NCBI GenBank assembly: GCA_032717465.1
Contig: CM064697.1
Location: 7,286,533 to 7,350,532, forward strand
Length of the DNA: 64,000 bases
Direction: 5' to 3'
Source of the DNA: Coenobita brevimanus
Taxonomy: Eukaryota > Arthropoda > Malacostraca > Decapoda > Coenobitidae
The number at the start of each line of letters is the position of its first letter. Position 1 is the first letter of the stretch. The notes under the pieces are model-generated. The model ran no database searches. It was not told where the DNA came from and saw only the letters and a program-made list of their open reading frames with translations. Of the stretch, positions 46,725 through 58,199 are shown in pieces. A program made the translations under genes and the position numbers.

Positions 46725-47525
46725 TATTCCTGCGTATGTGGGGGACACGGAGGAGTAACAGGAAAATACCAGTACTAATTACGGCACGATGGTACTGGTT
46801 CACTCAAACTTGATGCTTTTCACCAGTAGCGCCCTATTTGGAAATGCTCATTGCAGCACATTCGTTTTTTTATCGACACGTTTAACTCTCTATACAAAGT
46901 AATAACAAAGATATTGGCGTAGGAACTACATCAATTTGTTATCAATTTGTGAACTCTTGAGGTGAGAGGCACTTTCCTCATCTGAATAAATTTGCCTGGT
47001 AGTTGCCACGAAAAATTCCTGATAACTGTTCTCGTCCTCAAAAATATACATACCAAAGACATGCTGCTATACATACTGTAAATTTGATCTGTTTTTAGGA
47101 CACACTGTAAGTGAATCAAACATTTTTGTTCAAAAGAAAAACTCTCCCTTCTTGTAAAATCAGTCACATATTTATTGCATGAACGGTTATGGGCAAGTTC
47201 ATTCACATTAAAAAAAAAATCATAACCGATCACATGAAACGAAAAAGAAAGCAATAACGTGAAAAAAAAAAAATGGCAAAATTATGAATCATTTTTACCT
47301 GCATTTATTCAAGATCAGCCCGTCCGGATCTATAACATTACTTCGTGCATGCCTAAACTTGCCTGGGAAAGGAAATCATTTGGTCATTTGCCTCCTTTCC
47401 TCTTTGCCATATCTTTTTCTCTACTTTGATACACTCTTGCTCCCGTTAAAAAAAAATAGATGTAAAAAAAATGAAATGGGAGTACTCGGTTCCATTGCAC
47501 CCGACTTACTAGATCCGTATTTTTA
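46725..47525. other. AT-rich non-coding stretch
   Basis: A 107-residue minus-strand frame (46931-47254) and an 80-residue plus-strand frame follow each other, neither with a recognised motif. Otherwise nothing is visible. Confidence 0.35.
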
Positions 47526-47534
47526 AACTCTCCT

Positions 47535-47690
47535 GGTCTAAGTTACGTATCTGTATGGTATGAGATTGCTTGTTCACACTTTCTAGTATGTAACTGCTTG
47601 GTCTAGTATGAGACTGCTTATTCTTGTATGCGACTGGTTGTTTTAGTATGAGATTGCTTGTTTCAATGTGACTGCTTACTCACACTTTTA
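47535..47690. repeat. Degenerate 23-26-bp tandem repeat
   Basis: About six copies of TAGTATGAGACTGCTTGTTC-like sequence. Confidence 0.75.
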
Positions 47691-47775
47691 CCTTCATCAT
47701 TCATTTATATACCGAACACCTTAAACCGACCTGAAGTGAACATTAACGTTAAAAATAATCAAACACAATATTGTT

Positions 47776-47855
47776 TAACCCCATCAATTCGATGACATAC
47801 TAATTTCATTCGTTCTTCCTCCTGACGATCTGATTTGATTTAGAAGCCCCTAGTG
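47776..47855. mobile_element. MITE left half (TTAA family)
   Basis: TTAACCCCATCAATTCGATG starts the fragment and CCTCCTGACGATCTGATTTG lies in its middle. No right arm. Confidence 0.55.
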
Positions 47856-47899
47856 CAGGAGTGTGCTAGAGAGAGAGAGAGGGGGGGGGGGGTTGCCAT

Positions 47900-49135
47900 G
47901 AGTGCGCGACTAACAAAGAAATGGTCCAACAAACGTTTCCCCAGACGACGAAACGCAACCGACAAATGTACAAACCAAGTCCTTATTTCAGTTCTAGGTG
48001 AATGAGTGTTAAGATCGTTTATACATAGTTCTTCCAGCAGCTCCCTGTTCCTGTCCTACCCCCGGGCCACAGCTATGCCTCGCCAACCCGCTAATAACGC
48101 GCCAGTGAAGCGATCGCCGACGTGTGCTGAATACTAAGCAGGTGGGATCGGATGGGTGTAGGTGTGGGGCTACCCAGTATACCTGTCACTCACAATTGGC
48201 TGGGAGTACTCGGTTTATGAAGACTGTGTTGTGCGTTAAGAATCATTCACTGACATTATTCGTCAGAAAAAAAAAAAAATGTTTATGAAGGATGATTTGA
48301 CCTAAGCCCAGACCCACAAAATAGTCGTCCCTCCCGGGGAAACGAATTAAAAGAGCGAGTTTCAGTGTTAATTCAGTTAGATACCCATGAGGAGAGGAAA
48401 CGACTAACCGAAAATACACAGCACTTTTTTCTTTATTTACTCTTACTCATCCACAAGTTATAACAACCAAGACGCACCTTCTAAGCAAACGCACTCATAC
48501 TCCCAGCCAGTTACCAAAGCGTACAAAGGCGCGGCATACTCAAACACGCCAGCATTTATCTGGGCGTAATTGGCAGCCGTCTCCACCCAAGCACTGATAA
48601 AGGCAGTGGACTCAGCACAGAGGGCCAGGCATGTGGGCAGTTGTCAAGATTACTACCAGCAAAAAAAGTGGAGGTCGTGCTTTTTACTAAATTAAAAAAG
48701 GGGCCAATTAACACACCACTATGGTTTATATTTAGCACTGGTAAATATACGGTATACCATGATTTGACATTTTACCAGTACTGCTTCGACTGACAACCAC
48801 ATAAATAATATATGTTCTAAATTTCTGCACCAGGCTGCATTTGTGCAACGTTACAGTATTCTAGCTAACCAATGAAAAGTGACAACCTCGCTGGTAACAA
48901 GAGCTGCTCCAGGTACTCGATTACCTATTTATCTGGTAAATAATTCAACTTTCATTATTTAGTGCAGTTTTATTCAAGAGGTCTAAATTTAAATCACATT
49001 AACGATTAAGTACTATTATGGTAGAGTCTTGAATAAGTCGATAAAGGGGACACCAAGCAACTTTCAAATTTCAAATATCGTTCTGCCAAACCATTAAGCA
49101 ACCCTTACTCACAAAACAAACAAACTGATAACTTT
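47900..49135. other. 1.2 kb of unique non-coding sequence
   Basis: No tandem repeat or mobile-element signature. Short frames only. A poly-A run lies near 48269-48281. Confidence 0.35.
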
Positions 49136-49144
49136 ATCTAACGC

Positions 49145-49350
49145 CTTTATCCTGAAGACGCCTTTATTATATTATTCTTACTATCTCCACCCAACTTCAT
49201 TAATCTTGGAACTGACTTTTTGAACTGGAGAAATTGGGCACAGCATACGTTAACCTCCTCGCTACAATCTCTCTTCCTTTAGGCTGAGGCAAGTCATCAG
49301 GTGATCACCTAATTAAGCTGAAAATTACGTCATGGAGCTGATGGGGCCAA
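49145..49350. mobile_element. Diverged full-length foldback MITE (TTAA family)
   Basis: The left half has CCTGAAGACGCC, TTATTCTTACTATCTCC and CTTTTTGAACTGGAG. The right half has TTAGGCTGAGGCAAGTCATC and ATTACGTCATGGAGCTGATG. Both halves are in family order. Confidence 0.45.
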
Positions 49351-49974
49351 TTTTATGATTATATACACCAGTAACTAATCAACAAAATATTCCAAGCGAT
49401 CATCACGTCACCGACACAACAGGGCAAGTAACAGCAACACCAATAAACAAAAGTCCAGAGTCAAGTGAGCAAACCGTGCAACATTTTGTTTCTCCCCCGC
49501 GTAATGTATGAGCACACACGACCCCGAACCTCTCGCTGCATTCACACGGTCGTGCCTGGAAATGTATGCTGGCACGTGTACACAGACCTGGAGGCCGTGC
49601 ACGCTAGTTTACAGACGTACTTTATGTTTTAAGCAATATTTTTACCTCTACAAAATTTCCTTAGTTTTTCCTTTGATATCTAGATTCCATCCTATGTCTC
49701 CTCTGCAATGACCTCTTGTTTTCTGCTCCCATGTTCGCGTTAATGTAATAAGTCAGCATGTCACCTATAAAGGGTTCCATCCAGGCGAATATACTGTAAA
49801 CAAACACAGCACTGCCTAATTGCCCGAAACTGTAAAACATACCTGTAAATACGGAACTGGGGAAAACCGCACGCAAAATCCGGGAACAAGACCATAAGTG
49901 TAGAGAATGCACGGTCACAAATGCAGAATACAAGAAAGCTTATAAGAGATCGACTGCATGGATATAAGAGGAGG

Positions 49975-50145
49975 ACACAGCAAGAATAAATATAAAACTA
50001 TGTCATGGAAGTGAAAAAATGAACTCAGAACGAAAGATCAATTGGATAAGTATAATAAATGAAATATAATGGGTAAACTAACAGAAGATGGTCAGACTAA
50101 AATAAAATAAAAAATACGTCACTGAAATGAAAGGGTGAAAAACAG
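49975..50145. mobile_element. Two MITE right-end fragments (TTAA family)
   Basis: AGCAAGAATAAATATAAAAC with ATGTCATGGAAGTGAA (49979-50015), and ATAAAAAATACGTCACTG with AAATGAAAGGGTG (about 50107-50137), both match the terminal part of the right arm. Confidence 0.45.
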
Positions 50146-50458
50146 AGAAAGGAAAGGAATGAAACGAGAACGAATTGGGTACACCAGTGGACAGGGAGAG
50201 GACTGAGCGAGGTGAGGGAGAGAGGGAGGGAATTCTGCGACAGGAATGGATGGGAGAGAAAACTGTAAGAGGATATGGTCAGGTGCAGAAAACATGAAAG
50301 AGGAAAGACAGTGTAAATGAAAGAACGAGAGGATGCCCTGGAAATTGTATACTGGGGAGATATACAGTAATGTGAATGAAAAACCGAAAGGAAACAAAGA
50401 AAATTGTAAAGAGAGGAAAAACAGTGTGAATGAAAGAATGAAAGGAAGCACGGTAAAC

Positions 50459-50461
<3 letters not shown>

Positions 50462-50500
<39 letters not shown>
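50462..50500. repeat. Poly-A tract, 39 residues
   Basis: Pure A, the longest homopolymer here. It sits within repeated purine units and not at the end of a recognisable retroposon. Confidence 0.92.
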
Positions 50501-50504
<4 letters not shown>

Positions 50505-50951
50505 GGTGAATAAAATATCAGAGCTGAAAGAGTGTCTGAATGAAACGAGAGTGTGGCAGGGAAAAGTGTACAAGGAAATGAGTTAAAGAAAATGTGAAAG
50601 AGAAAAGAAGTGAATGAAAGAGGGAAATGAAACAGGAAAAACTGTCTGAGGCTACGGGCAGATAAACATAAAAGATGAAGGAAGGGTGAGTGACAAAAAG
50701 CGAAGGAGGAAAGGAAAAAAGTGAAAAGAAATGGGGGAGAGGTACGGAAGGGTTTAAATGTATAGAAAGAGAAAGGTGAAAGAAAAGAATAATCAGGGAA
50801 GAGGAGGTGTGAAACAATCTAAAAAGCGAGAACAATGATATGAAGAGAATAACTGATTTAAGTGAACATGAAAAAAGAAAAAAGTGTAGAGAAATGGGCT
50901 AAAGAAGAGGAAAGTAGGACGAACGGGATACTATCAGAATGAAAAATTATG

Positions 50952-50953
<2 letters not shown>

Positions 50954-50998
<45 letters not shown>
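50954..50998. repeat. (GA)22 microsatellite
   Basis: Pure GA over 45 bp. Confidence 0.95.
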
Positions 50999-51002
<4 letters not shown>

Positions 51003-52162
51003 AATACGGCGAAAAAGAATATAACGATGGAAGAAAATATTAACGGGGAGAAGGCAAACAGAAATACATAAATAATAAAAACGAGATTGCAATGGGCAAT
51101 GAAACAAGAACTAAAAAATTAACGAAAAGAATGGCACTGAGGAAAAAAATGGTGTACAGGAGAATGTCCAATAACAGAAAAGAAATTAAAAGAAGAAAGT
51201 CAAACGACGAAGAATTTAACCGTGAAAAGCAAGAGCCACAATCAGTAACAAAAATGCAAGGACACTGGAAAGAGAGAGTCAAAACGAAAGGAAAGGAAAA
51301 ACGACGGAAATACGTGAAAGAGGGACATGCCAGAGGAAAGATCAGATAAAAGGACAAGAAGGAAGGAAAACGAGACGAGAGAACAAGATGAAAGAAAGGC
51401 AGAGGTGAAGAAGGACGAGGTGAAAGAAGACAACAAGGATATGAAGGATGGAGGAGGAGAAGGACTGACGTGCGCACAATGAAACATGACAGGAGGGAGA
51501 GAGAGAAAAAAAGGGAAAAAAAAAGAGCGAGAAAAAAAAAGAGAGAGACAGAGGGGGGAAAAAAAAAAAGAAAAGGAGAGAGAGTGAGAATGTTGCTGAC
51601 CCGCGGAAAACCGGAGGGAAAAATGTTGAAGGCAAAAACATTACAGGTGTGAGGATAGGGAAGGGAAAGGTGGGAGAAGGAAGGGAAGGGGAGGAGGTAT
51701 GGGTAGAAGGAGAGATTGGTAAGGGTAGAAGGGGAGAGGAAGGGGAGGGCAGATGGGGAGGGGGAGGAAGGGGAGAAGAGGAATGGGGGAGGTGCGGCGC
51801 AGGGAAGTGGAAGGGATGATGGGAAGACAAGGCAGAAGAAAATAGAGATGAAGGGTATAGAGAAGGGGAAAGGGAGATAGGGAGAGAGGAGAAGGGAAGG
51901 GGAAGAGAGGTGGACGGTAAAGGAGAAGGATAGCGACGCAGACAGGGAGAGAAGGGATAGGACTATGAGTGACTCGTAGGAAGATGCGAAGGAGGAAGAT
52001 GGGAGGGATGGAGAGAAAGGGTAATGAAAAAACTGGAGGAATGAAGGTGAAAGCGGAGAAAAAGGGATGGGACAGGGATCAGCTGGAAAAGACGTAAAGT
52101 AGTGAGAATATGATGCCAGAACATGACATAAGGTGGGAAAGGAAAAAAAGAAAAAGGTAATG

Positions 52163-52163
<1 letters not shown>

Positions 52164-52204
<41 letters not shown>
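52164..52204. repeat. (TG)20 microsatellite
   Basis: Pure TG over 41 bp within the purine-rich domain. Confidence 0.95.
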
Positions 52205-52205
<1 letters not shown>

Positions 52206-52594
52206 AGGAGAGAGGGTGGGGCGCACGGCAAGGGGAAGTGAGAAGAGAAATGGAGAGGGGGACAAGGGGGGATGGAGAGTGAGGGGAGAAGAGGGGAGAG
52301 GAGGGTGCGGTGAGGTATTGCTCCTGTCTGGGGTGGGAGGGCTGTGGGGAAAAAGGTAAAAGCACCAACAAGGGTAACACTGCACCCAAATACCAAAAAA
52401 CGTTACCATCACCACCACAGACATTTATGCAACCTCACCACGCTGCTGTTGCTATTACTACTACTACTACTAACAATAATAACAATACTGGTGATGATCA
52501 GTAACAGGATCAACAGAAGAAGAGTTAAAAACGGCAACAGCAATCACAACAGAGCAGCGGAAACAACAACAACAAAACAAGTACTGTACATGCC

Positions 52595-52680
52595 TATACA
52601 GATAGACATATAAATTGACAGATAAATAGATAGACAAATTGATAGACAGACAGATAGACAAACTGACAGATACCTATTTT
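52595..52680. repeat. (GATA/GACA)n degenerate microsatellite
   Basis: Interleaved GATA, GACA and AATT-containing tetranucleotides over about 85 bp. Confidence 0.75.
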
Positions 52681-53830
52681 CAAAGAAGAGATTAACAATA
52701 TAAAGTACGAGTATTAGTGTATAAGAAAATCCTAATTATAAAGCTTTTTAATGAATTACAAAAAAAGAAATAACTACAAAACTTCAGTATACTAGATTTA
52801 AATGGAGAGAGAGAGAGAGAGACCCATCTAAATTAGGAAACGCACCTCACATACTGCAAAAAAATAAATCAAACACTATTTCATTAACTGGCCCCTAGCA
52901 GAACATTTACACCTTTCAGCCTTTTAATTAACACACCTATCAAAAAAAAAAAAGAAAGAAAGAAAGAACGCTGGGACTTGGATAATTAGAATTCTGTTAA
53001 AAAAAAAAAAGCCGAGTAAAAACTATCTCAAATCCTAATAACACTCTAATTAAGGAAATAAAGTCGTCCCTGATAGCTAACTAACGGTAAGATAAAAAGT
53101 GAAATAATAAAATATAAACCTAACCTGGTCCTATAGCTTACGTGGCACTTTATATCAACCACGAAGTATACTACGATAATCTTAGGTAATATAATTCTGA
53201 CAAATATATAAGTATATATATACAAATAAGTGAAGAATCTAATAAGCATGACAAAAATATAATAAATAAATATATAAATAATAAATAAAGATTCTAATAA
53301 GCATGATAAAAATAGAGAAAGGCAGAATCTAAAAAGCATGATAAAAACAAATAAAGAATCTAATAAGCATTATAAAAATAAACAACAGATAAATTATTCA
53401 ATAATCTAATGGGCATAAAACTATATAAATATATAAATAAAGATTCTAATGAGCATGATAAACATATATAAATAAACAATTAAGAATCTACAGATCATGA
53501 GTGGCATTTACGTTTCAGTAATGCAATGTTCTACTCATCATATTTAAAATCGACAACAAATAAAAAACACTCGATATATAACTACCATATATTATTAAAT
53601 TCTTATAACAGTAACTTCTTCAATTCTTTACAACATTTCTTATTACCTTCAGGCGATGTTATTCAGCCATGGAAACTTTGTAGAATATAAAGCCTCCACT
53701 CACCCTCTCCACTACACGGAACTCTTCACAAATTGGACAAATATCAATTGCTAGAAGGATAACATTTAAAATACGTCGTCACACCAAAGCGGGGTTAAAA
53801 TGCCGGTAGCAATTGCAAACACTGTCAGAA
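52680..53830. other. AT-rich stretch with loose AATCTAATAAGCATGATAAA repeats
   Basis: From about 53225 to 53490 the phrase AGAATCTAATAAGCATG followed by ATAAAAATA recurs at least six times, with variable (AATA)n filler. No gene. Confidence 0.6.
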
Positions 53831-54034
53831 AATCAACCCCTTCACAACGAAAACGTATTTCAAAATTATTTAATACTGTTACAATCAGCCAATTTTTCTG
53901 AGCTTAGGAAATTCATAATTATTTAATACTGTTACAATCAGCCAATTTTTCTGAGCTTAGGAAATTCATAATTATTTAATACTGTTACAATCAGCCAATT
54001 TTTCTGAGCTTAGGAGAGACTTTTCAAAATGGAA
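53831..54034. mobile_element. TTAA-family MITE with internal 53-bp triplication
   Basis: The left terminus is TCAACCCCTTCACAACG. The inner segment CAGCCAATTTTTCTGAGCTTAGG occurs three times as part of a 53-bp unit (53864-53916, 53917-53969 and 53970-54016). Copies one and two are identical and the third continues into the normal element with GAGAGACTTTTC. The element ends near AAAAATTAG. Confidence 0.7.
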
Positions 54035-54049
54035 AAATTAGCCCATTCT

Positions 54050-54311
54050 TTTTTTTTTCCAATTTAATCAGGCTACCACTATACGATTTTATGCACCTTA
54101 GCACTCTAACCCCTCCAGTTCGAAAATTCTCCTGAGCCAAATAAAATCGTCTGAGAAGAGCAGGACTAATACAAAAAGCATATCACCGAGACGAATGAGC
54201 AAAGCGTAACCTTCAAAAACCGCTTCACTGCCAGAGATCTAACGTAACCTGGGTGAATTCGTCTGAAGGAAACTAAAATAAAATAGACGTCATCTGTCAG
54301 AATGGGGTTAA
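54050..54311. mobile_element. Further TTAA-family MITE halves
   Basis: A left inner arm (ACCACTATACGATTTTATGC, about 54075) faces an inverted right arm (AAATAAAATCGTCTGAG, about 54141). A second right half runs from about 54217 to GTCAGAATGGGG joined to TTAA at 54308-54311. Confidence 0.5.
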
Positions 54312-54322
54312 TATGCCCCCTC

Positions 54323-54324
54323 CA

Positions 54325-54352
<28 letters not shown>
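54323..54352. repeat. (AAT)9 microsatellite
   Basis: Pure AAT/TAA trinucleotides. Confidence 0.9.
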
Positions 54353-54354
<2 letters not shown>

Positions 54355-54355
<1 letters not shown>

Positions 54356-55025
54356 CTTACTGGGCACACCTACAAATATATTCATAGCTCCACTTCTATT
54401 TTCAAATCATCGACTTCCCAATCTTATCACACAAGCGAAAAAAAATTCATTCAGCTTTATCATAATTTCAACAAAATATCCAACGAAATAAACCCCTTTT
54501 ATGAGAAAAAGTATTATAAGTTAAAATAATATTTCTTTAAATAATTTTCACTCATTTATTTATTCTTTTTTGTTTTTGTTTTTTGCTGCCAACAAACAAG
54601 AAAATGCATCAGCTTTAAAATATTTTTCTTTGTATAATTTTCACCCATTTATTTACAGTATATCTGCTTTCTATCTTATTTACTTTTTTGCACTTTCATT
54701 TTAAAAAACTACCCAGGAAAATATCCATAAAAGAAAAAGTCAAATACAAAAAAATGGCAAAGAAGTAACCATAAGCCGCAGGTTGTGTTCATGAGAGTTT
54801 TATAAATAACTTAATGTAACTGGAATTACAGGGATAAGGAGGAGCAGCCGCCTTGTACAGCTCCAGGCATGAATACTATTAATACTAAGTGGCTGTTGGC
54901 CAGTACCGTACCTTTGGGTCCCTCTGCATAAAAGTATTGAGAAACCTGAAAGAAACGCAAATAACAATAATAATATTAGGCCTAATAATAATAATCACCC
55001 TGCCCTAGGGTGGGAAATGAGGTCC
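54355..55025. other. AT-rich non-coding stretch
   Basis: Mostly A/T with no tandem structure. About 54820-55020 is more complex (CCTTGTACAGCTCCAGGC, CTGCCCTAGGGTGGG) and could be an unrecognised interspersed repeat. Confidence 0.35.
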
Positions 55026-55029
55026 GGAG

Positions 55030-55042
55030 TAATAATAACAAT

Positions 55043-55086
<44 letters not shown>
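55030..55086. repeat. (AAT)n microsatellite
   Basis: About 18 AAT trinucleotides with CAA and ATT interruptions at the start. Confidence 0.9.
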
Positions 55087-55089
<3 letters not shown>

Positions 55090-55195
55090 CAATAATATTA
55101 ATAATGTTAATGACGACGACGATGATAAACCTGAAAGAAAGAAACGTTAAGTCCAAGGCTGTTTTACGATTATAATATATACTTTAGCTTCATAA

Positions 55196-55345
55196 GGTGC
55201 CTGGTGGTTTAATGGTAAAGCAATTGAGGTGATGGTCAGGACTGCATTTCACACAACAGTTCAAACACTGAGGAAGTAACTGAATTTTTTTTTTAATCCT
55301 CTGAAATAGTGCCAGGATGTAGGTCAGAATCAAGCCTTCTAATGT
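55196..55345 (+). mobile_element. tRNA-derived SINE, second copy
   Basis: The head GGTGCCTGGTGG leads into TGGTTTAATGG (55205-55215), which fits the pol III A box. AGTTCAAACAC (55258-55268) is a weaker B box. After a T run, AATCCTCTGAAATAGTGCC and AATCAAGCCTTCTAATG match the body of the minus-strand copy at 44659-44814. The B box is degraded, so this copy is probably inactive. Confidence 0.55.
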
Positions 55346-55764
55346 TATGGATTTCACTAGCCTAGCCCTGGGCCCTTACTTCCCGAAGATGATATATAAT
55401 ACGGAATGGACTGTTACCATTCATTTAGTTTCCCTCAATCGGGTCTACTTTGAACTGCTTATTCACACCTGAAGGTATACTAACTTCAATTTTTTATTAT
55501 CATAATATATCACTATACTCTTTTTACTACGACGTGACGCAGATTTTCGTGGTTTTGAAGCCTATTTCACCTAGCTTAGTTGTAGAAAGAGACAACAAAA
55601 AGGCTTTACACATGTTACACAGCACTTCTTCGCGACTGGCACCGTATTCTAGTGATACTTTCCTTTTACAACTCAGGCTTCGAGACGGAGAGATGGCGAT
55701 TTTTACCAAGTTAAAGTAAAAGAGATATAGTTCAGGTCCATGTTTGCGATTCTAGTGTTAACAT

Positions 55765-55845
55765 AACCCATTCACGGCAATTGTCAAATCTGGATATTCT
55801 ATTCTCACTAACTCCAGACGATATTTTGCAGCACAGGTAAACCCT
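55765..55845. mobile_element. MITE fragment (TTAA family), left half
   Basis: ATAACCCATTCACGGCAATTG begins it and AACTCCAGACGATATTTTGC lies at the inner end. Confidence 0.45.
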
Positions 55846-55859
55846 ACATTGTTCAGTAA

Positions 55860-56275
55860 AAACATATCTCTTTTACCTGTTAACTCCAATGGTAAAACTT
55901 GCAGTACATGTCTTGTTTAGTTAACTTTTTAATTATGTTATTTAGCGGAAAAAAAAAACTATGAAATCAAATGGTTACATAAATCTGATCACTGTCAATC
56001 TCATAATTTCTTAATCAAATATACTCTCCTGTCAGATTCCTACACACTAATTCTCACATAAGACACGTTGCCGCAACCTCCTCACGCCCTCTCCGACGCA
56101 TATACACTTAGATTTAGCATGAAAAGGGACCAGCGCTTTTGTGTTTCCATGAGTTCGTTTTTTCCTACCCTTCGTTACTTCCGTCAGTCGTCCCTTCTCT
56201 TTCAAAACATTCATTCATCTCCTTCTCTCTCCCAGTTCTGCCCACTCATCCTGGCCTTATCTCGCCATTGCTAAG
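55860..56275. other. Non-coding stretch without recognised feature
   Basis: AT-rich, passing into C/T-rich sequence from about 56060. No motif. Confidence 0.35.
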
Positions 56276-56307
56276 TCCTACTCACTCTCATCTTTTTTCT
56301 CCTTTAC

Positions 56308-56311
<4 letters not shown>

Positions 56312-56353
<42 letters not shown>

Positions 56354-56366
56354 TCTTCTTCTTCTA
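56312..56366. repeat. (CT)20-(CTT)5 microsatellite
   Basis: Pure CT followed by CTT/TTC trinucleotides. Confidence 0.93.
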
Positions 56367-56466
56367 AAGCCTCGCTTCTCCCAACCCCATATCACTTCTG
56401 AATCCTCTCATACCGTCTACCAGCTCTCCATTAGGCAAACTCTCATCTTTCCCCTTTCTTCTTAAT

Positions 56467-56493
<27 letters not shown>
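56467..56493. repeat. (TC)n microsatellite
   Basis: TC dinucleotides over about 27 bp with one TT step near the end. Confidence 0.9.
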
Positions 56494-56498
<5 letters not shown>

Positions 56499-56584
56499 CA
56501 TCAACCCATCTCCTCTTCATCACTCACTTCTCATTAAATCCCCTTCCCTTTATTCTATTTACACCTAAAACACTTAAGGCAACA

Positions 56585-57295
56585 CCTGGCACCAGCTGCC
56601 TCCCCCACCCCAACAGCCTCAGTCCTCCCCTTCCCCTAACTACCACCTCCCAGTCCCCTTACTCCCTTTCACCTTCACCTCCTAACAACCACTGTCTTCC
56701 CCCTATCTCTATCTCCCTCTTCCCCTACTCCCTTTCACCTTCACCTCCCCCGAAACTACTGTCCTCCCCTCACATCTACCACCCTCTTTCCTCCATCCCC
56801 TCCCTTCCTTCACCTTCACCTAACAACCACTGTGGTCCCCTCACTTCTACCTCCCCCATCCTCCCCTCCCTCTCCCTTTCACCTTCTTCCCCTCACCCAC
56901 AGTCTTCCACTCACCTCTACTTCCCCCTACCCCTTTCCCCTTTAACTCAACCTCACGAACAGTCTTCCCCTCACCTTCACCGTTGCCCCTCTTCCCTTCA
57001 CCTCCTTCTCAACCAGTCTTCCTCTCACCTCTCCCCTTCCACCATCACTTTCACCTTCACCTCCCTCCAATTTACAGTTTTCCCCTCACCTCTGCCTCCA
57101 TTTTCAACCTAATCCCCTCACCCTTCCATCTTCACTTTCCCCTTACCTCCACTCCCTCTTCCCCCCTCCTGCCTCCTCCCTTTATCTCCCCGTCTCCTAA
57201 AAATACCCCTCTTCCACGCAACCCACGCCTCATCCTCTCTCCCTTTGTCCTTGCACAAAACACATCATCTGTATCATTCCATTTTTCCCTAAAGG
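56585..57295. repeat. Pyrimidine-rich degenerate minisatellite, about 75-80-bp unit
   Basis: Units combine CCCTTTCACCTTCACCTCC, AACAACCACTGTC and TTCCCCTCACCTCTACC. About eight copies lie between 56640 and 57110. The plus strand is almost wholly C and T until an abrupt switch at about 57297. Confidence 0.7.
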
Positions 57296-57299
57296 AGTA

Positions 57300-57610
57300 G
57301 GTGTGTGAGCAGTGAGGGACGAGATGGGCGAGGTGATGAAAAGAGGAATAAAGAAAGAAAAGAAAGAGAAGGCGGGGAAAGATGGTGATGGACGAGACCA
57401 GAAACAAATAGAGAGGGAGAAGGATGGTCGGAGGAAATGAAGTAGATGGAAAAAGAAAACTGGAGACAAAAAGATAGATGTAAGAACGACAGAGAAACAC
57501 ATGACATGGTGAACACGGGCAAGGGGGAGACGGAAATGTAAATGAAACAGTGAAGGAGAAAGAGGTAGTTGATAAAAGGAACGGGAAAGGAACAACAAAA
57601 ATACAACGTT
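57300..57610. repeat. Purine-rich block
   Basis: The plus strand turns A/G-dominated immediately after the pyrimidine array, then returns to AT-rich balanced sequence at about 57610. The 105-122-residue minus-strand frames are shadows. Confidence 0.7.
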
Positions 57611-58000
57611 GGTTATGTGTCAGTTACCGACATTGCCCAAATTTTTAACCGAATACTGAAAACGATCGAATTTTTACTACAATTACTCAGCACATAATAT
57701 TACATAAACACTAACTATGGTAACCGAAAAATACCTGCAGTGTGTGGGGCCATTTTAAGTTTAACCTGTGATCCAATTTATCAGCTCAGTATCATGTTTG
57801 TATCTAATTAAAGCTTGATTCGATTCATTTTCAATTCTGGCCGGATCTGTGAAGGCCATTAGCTTGAATTATACTCCCTATCTCCATCCCCTCCGCCGGT
57901 CCGTCCACCTGATCCCTAAACCTGTGGCATGTTGAAGGGTTTAGTAATAAGTGATTGGAGGTGTGACCCACTTTCGCTGGACAATGATGATATTTATTCT
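57610..58000. other. AT-rich non-coding stretch
   Basis: Unique sequence, no feature recognised. Confidence 0.35.
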
Positions 58001-58001
58001 G

Positions 58002-58142
<141 letters not shown>

Positions 58143-58199
58143 CATTATCCTCTTTCTGGATCCAACCTGCTCCATGTTTTATAATGGGAAAAATATAAT

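Larger units (their letters stand above)
50150..52360. repeat. 2.2-kb purine-rich domain
   Basis: The plus strand is A/G-dominated throughout. From 50280 to 50640 GTGAATGAAAGAATGAAAGG phrases recur at about 70-bp spacing. From 51650 to 51960 it is G-rich (AAGGGGAGG). Embedded are poly-A 50462-50500 (39 residues) and (GA)n 50954-50998. All frames of 80-162 residues on the minus strand are composition shadows. Confidence 0.75.

Noticed and set aside
46931..47254. 107-residue minus-strand frame
   Set aside because: No family resemblance and no splice sites of quality at its borders.
50462..50500. Poly-A tail of a retroposed gene
   Set aside because: The upstream sequence is part of a purine-rich repeat with other A runs, and there is no gene-like sequence before it.
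55196..55275. Functional tRNA gene
   Set aside because: The B box is degraded, no acceptor stem pairs across the expected distance, and the body is shared with the SINE at 44659.
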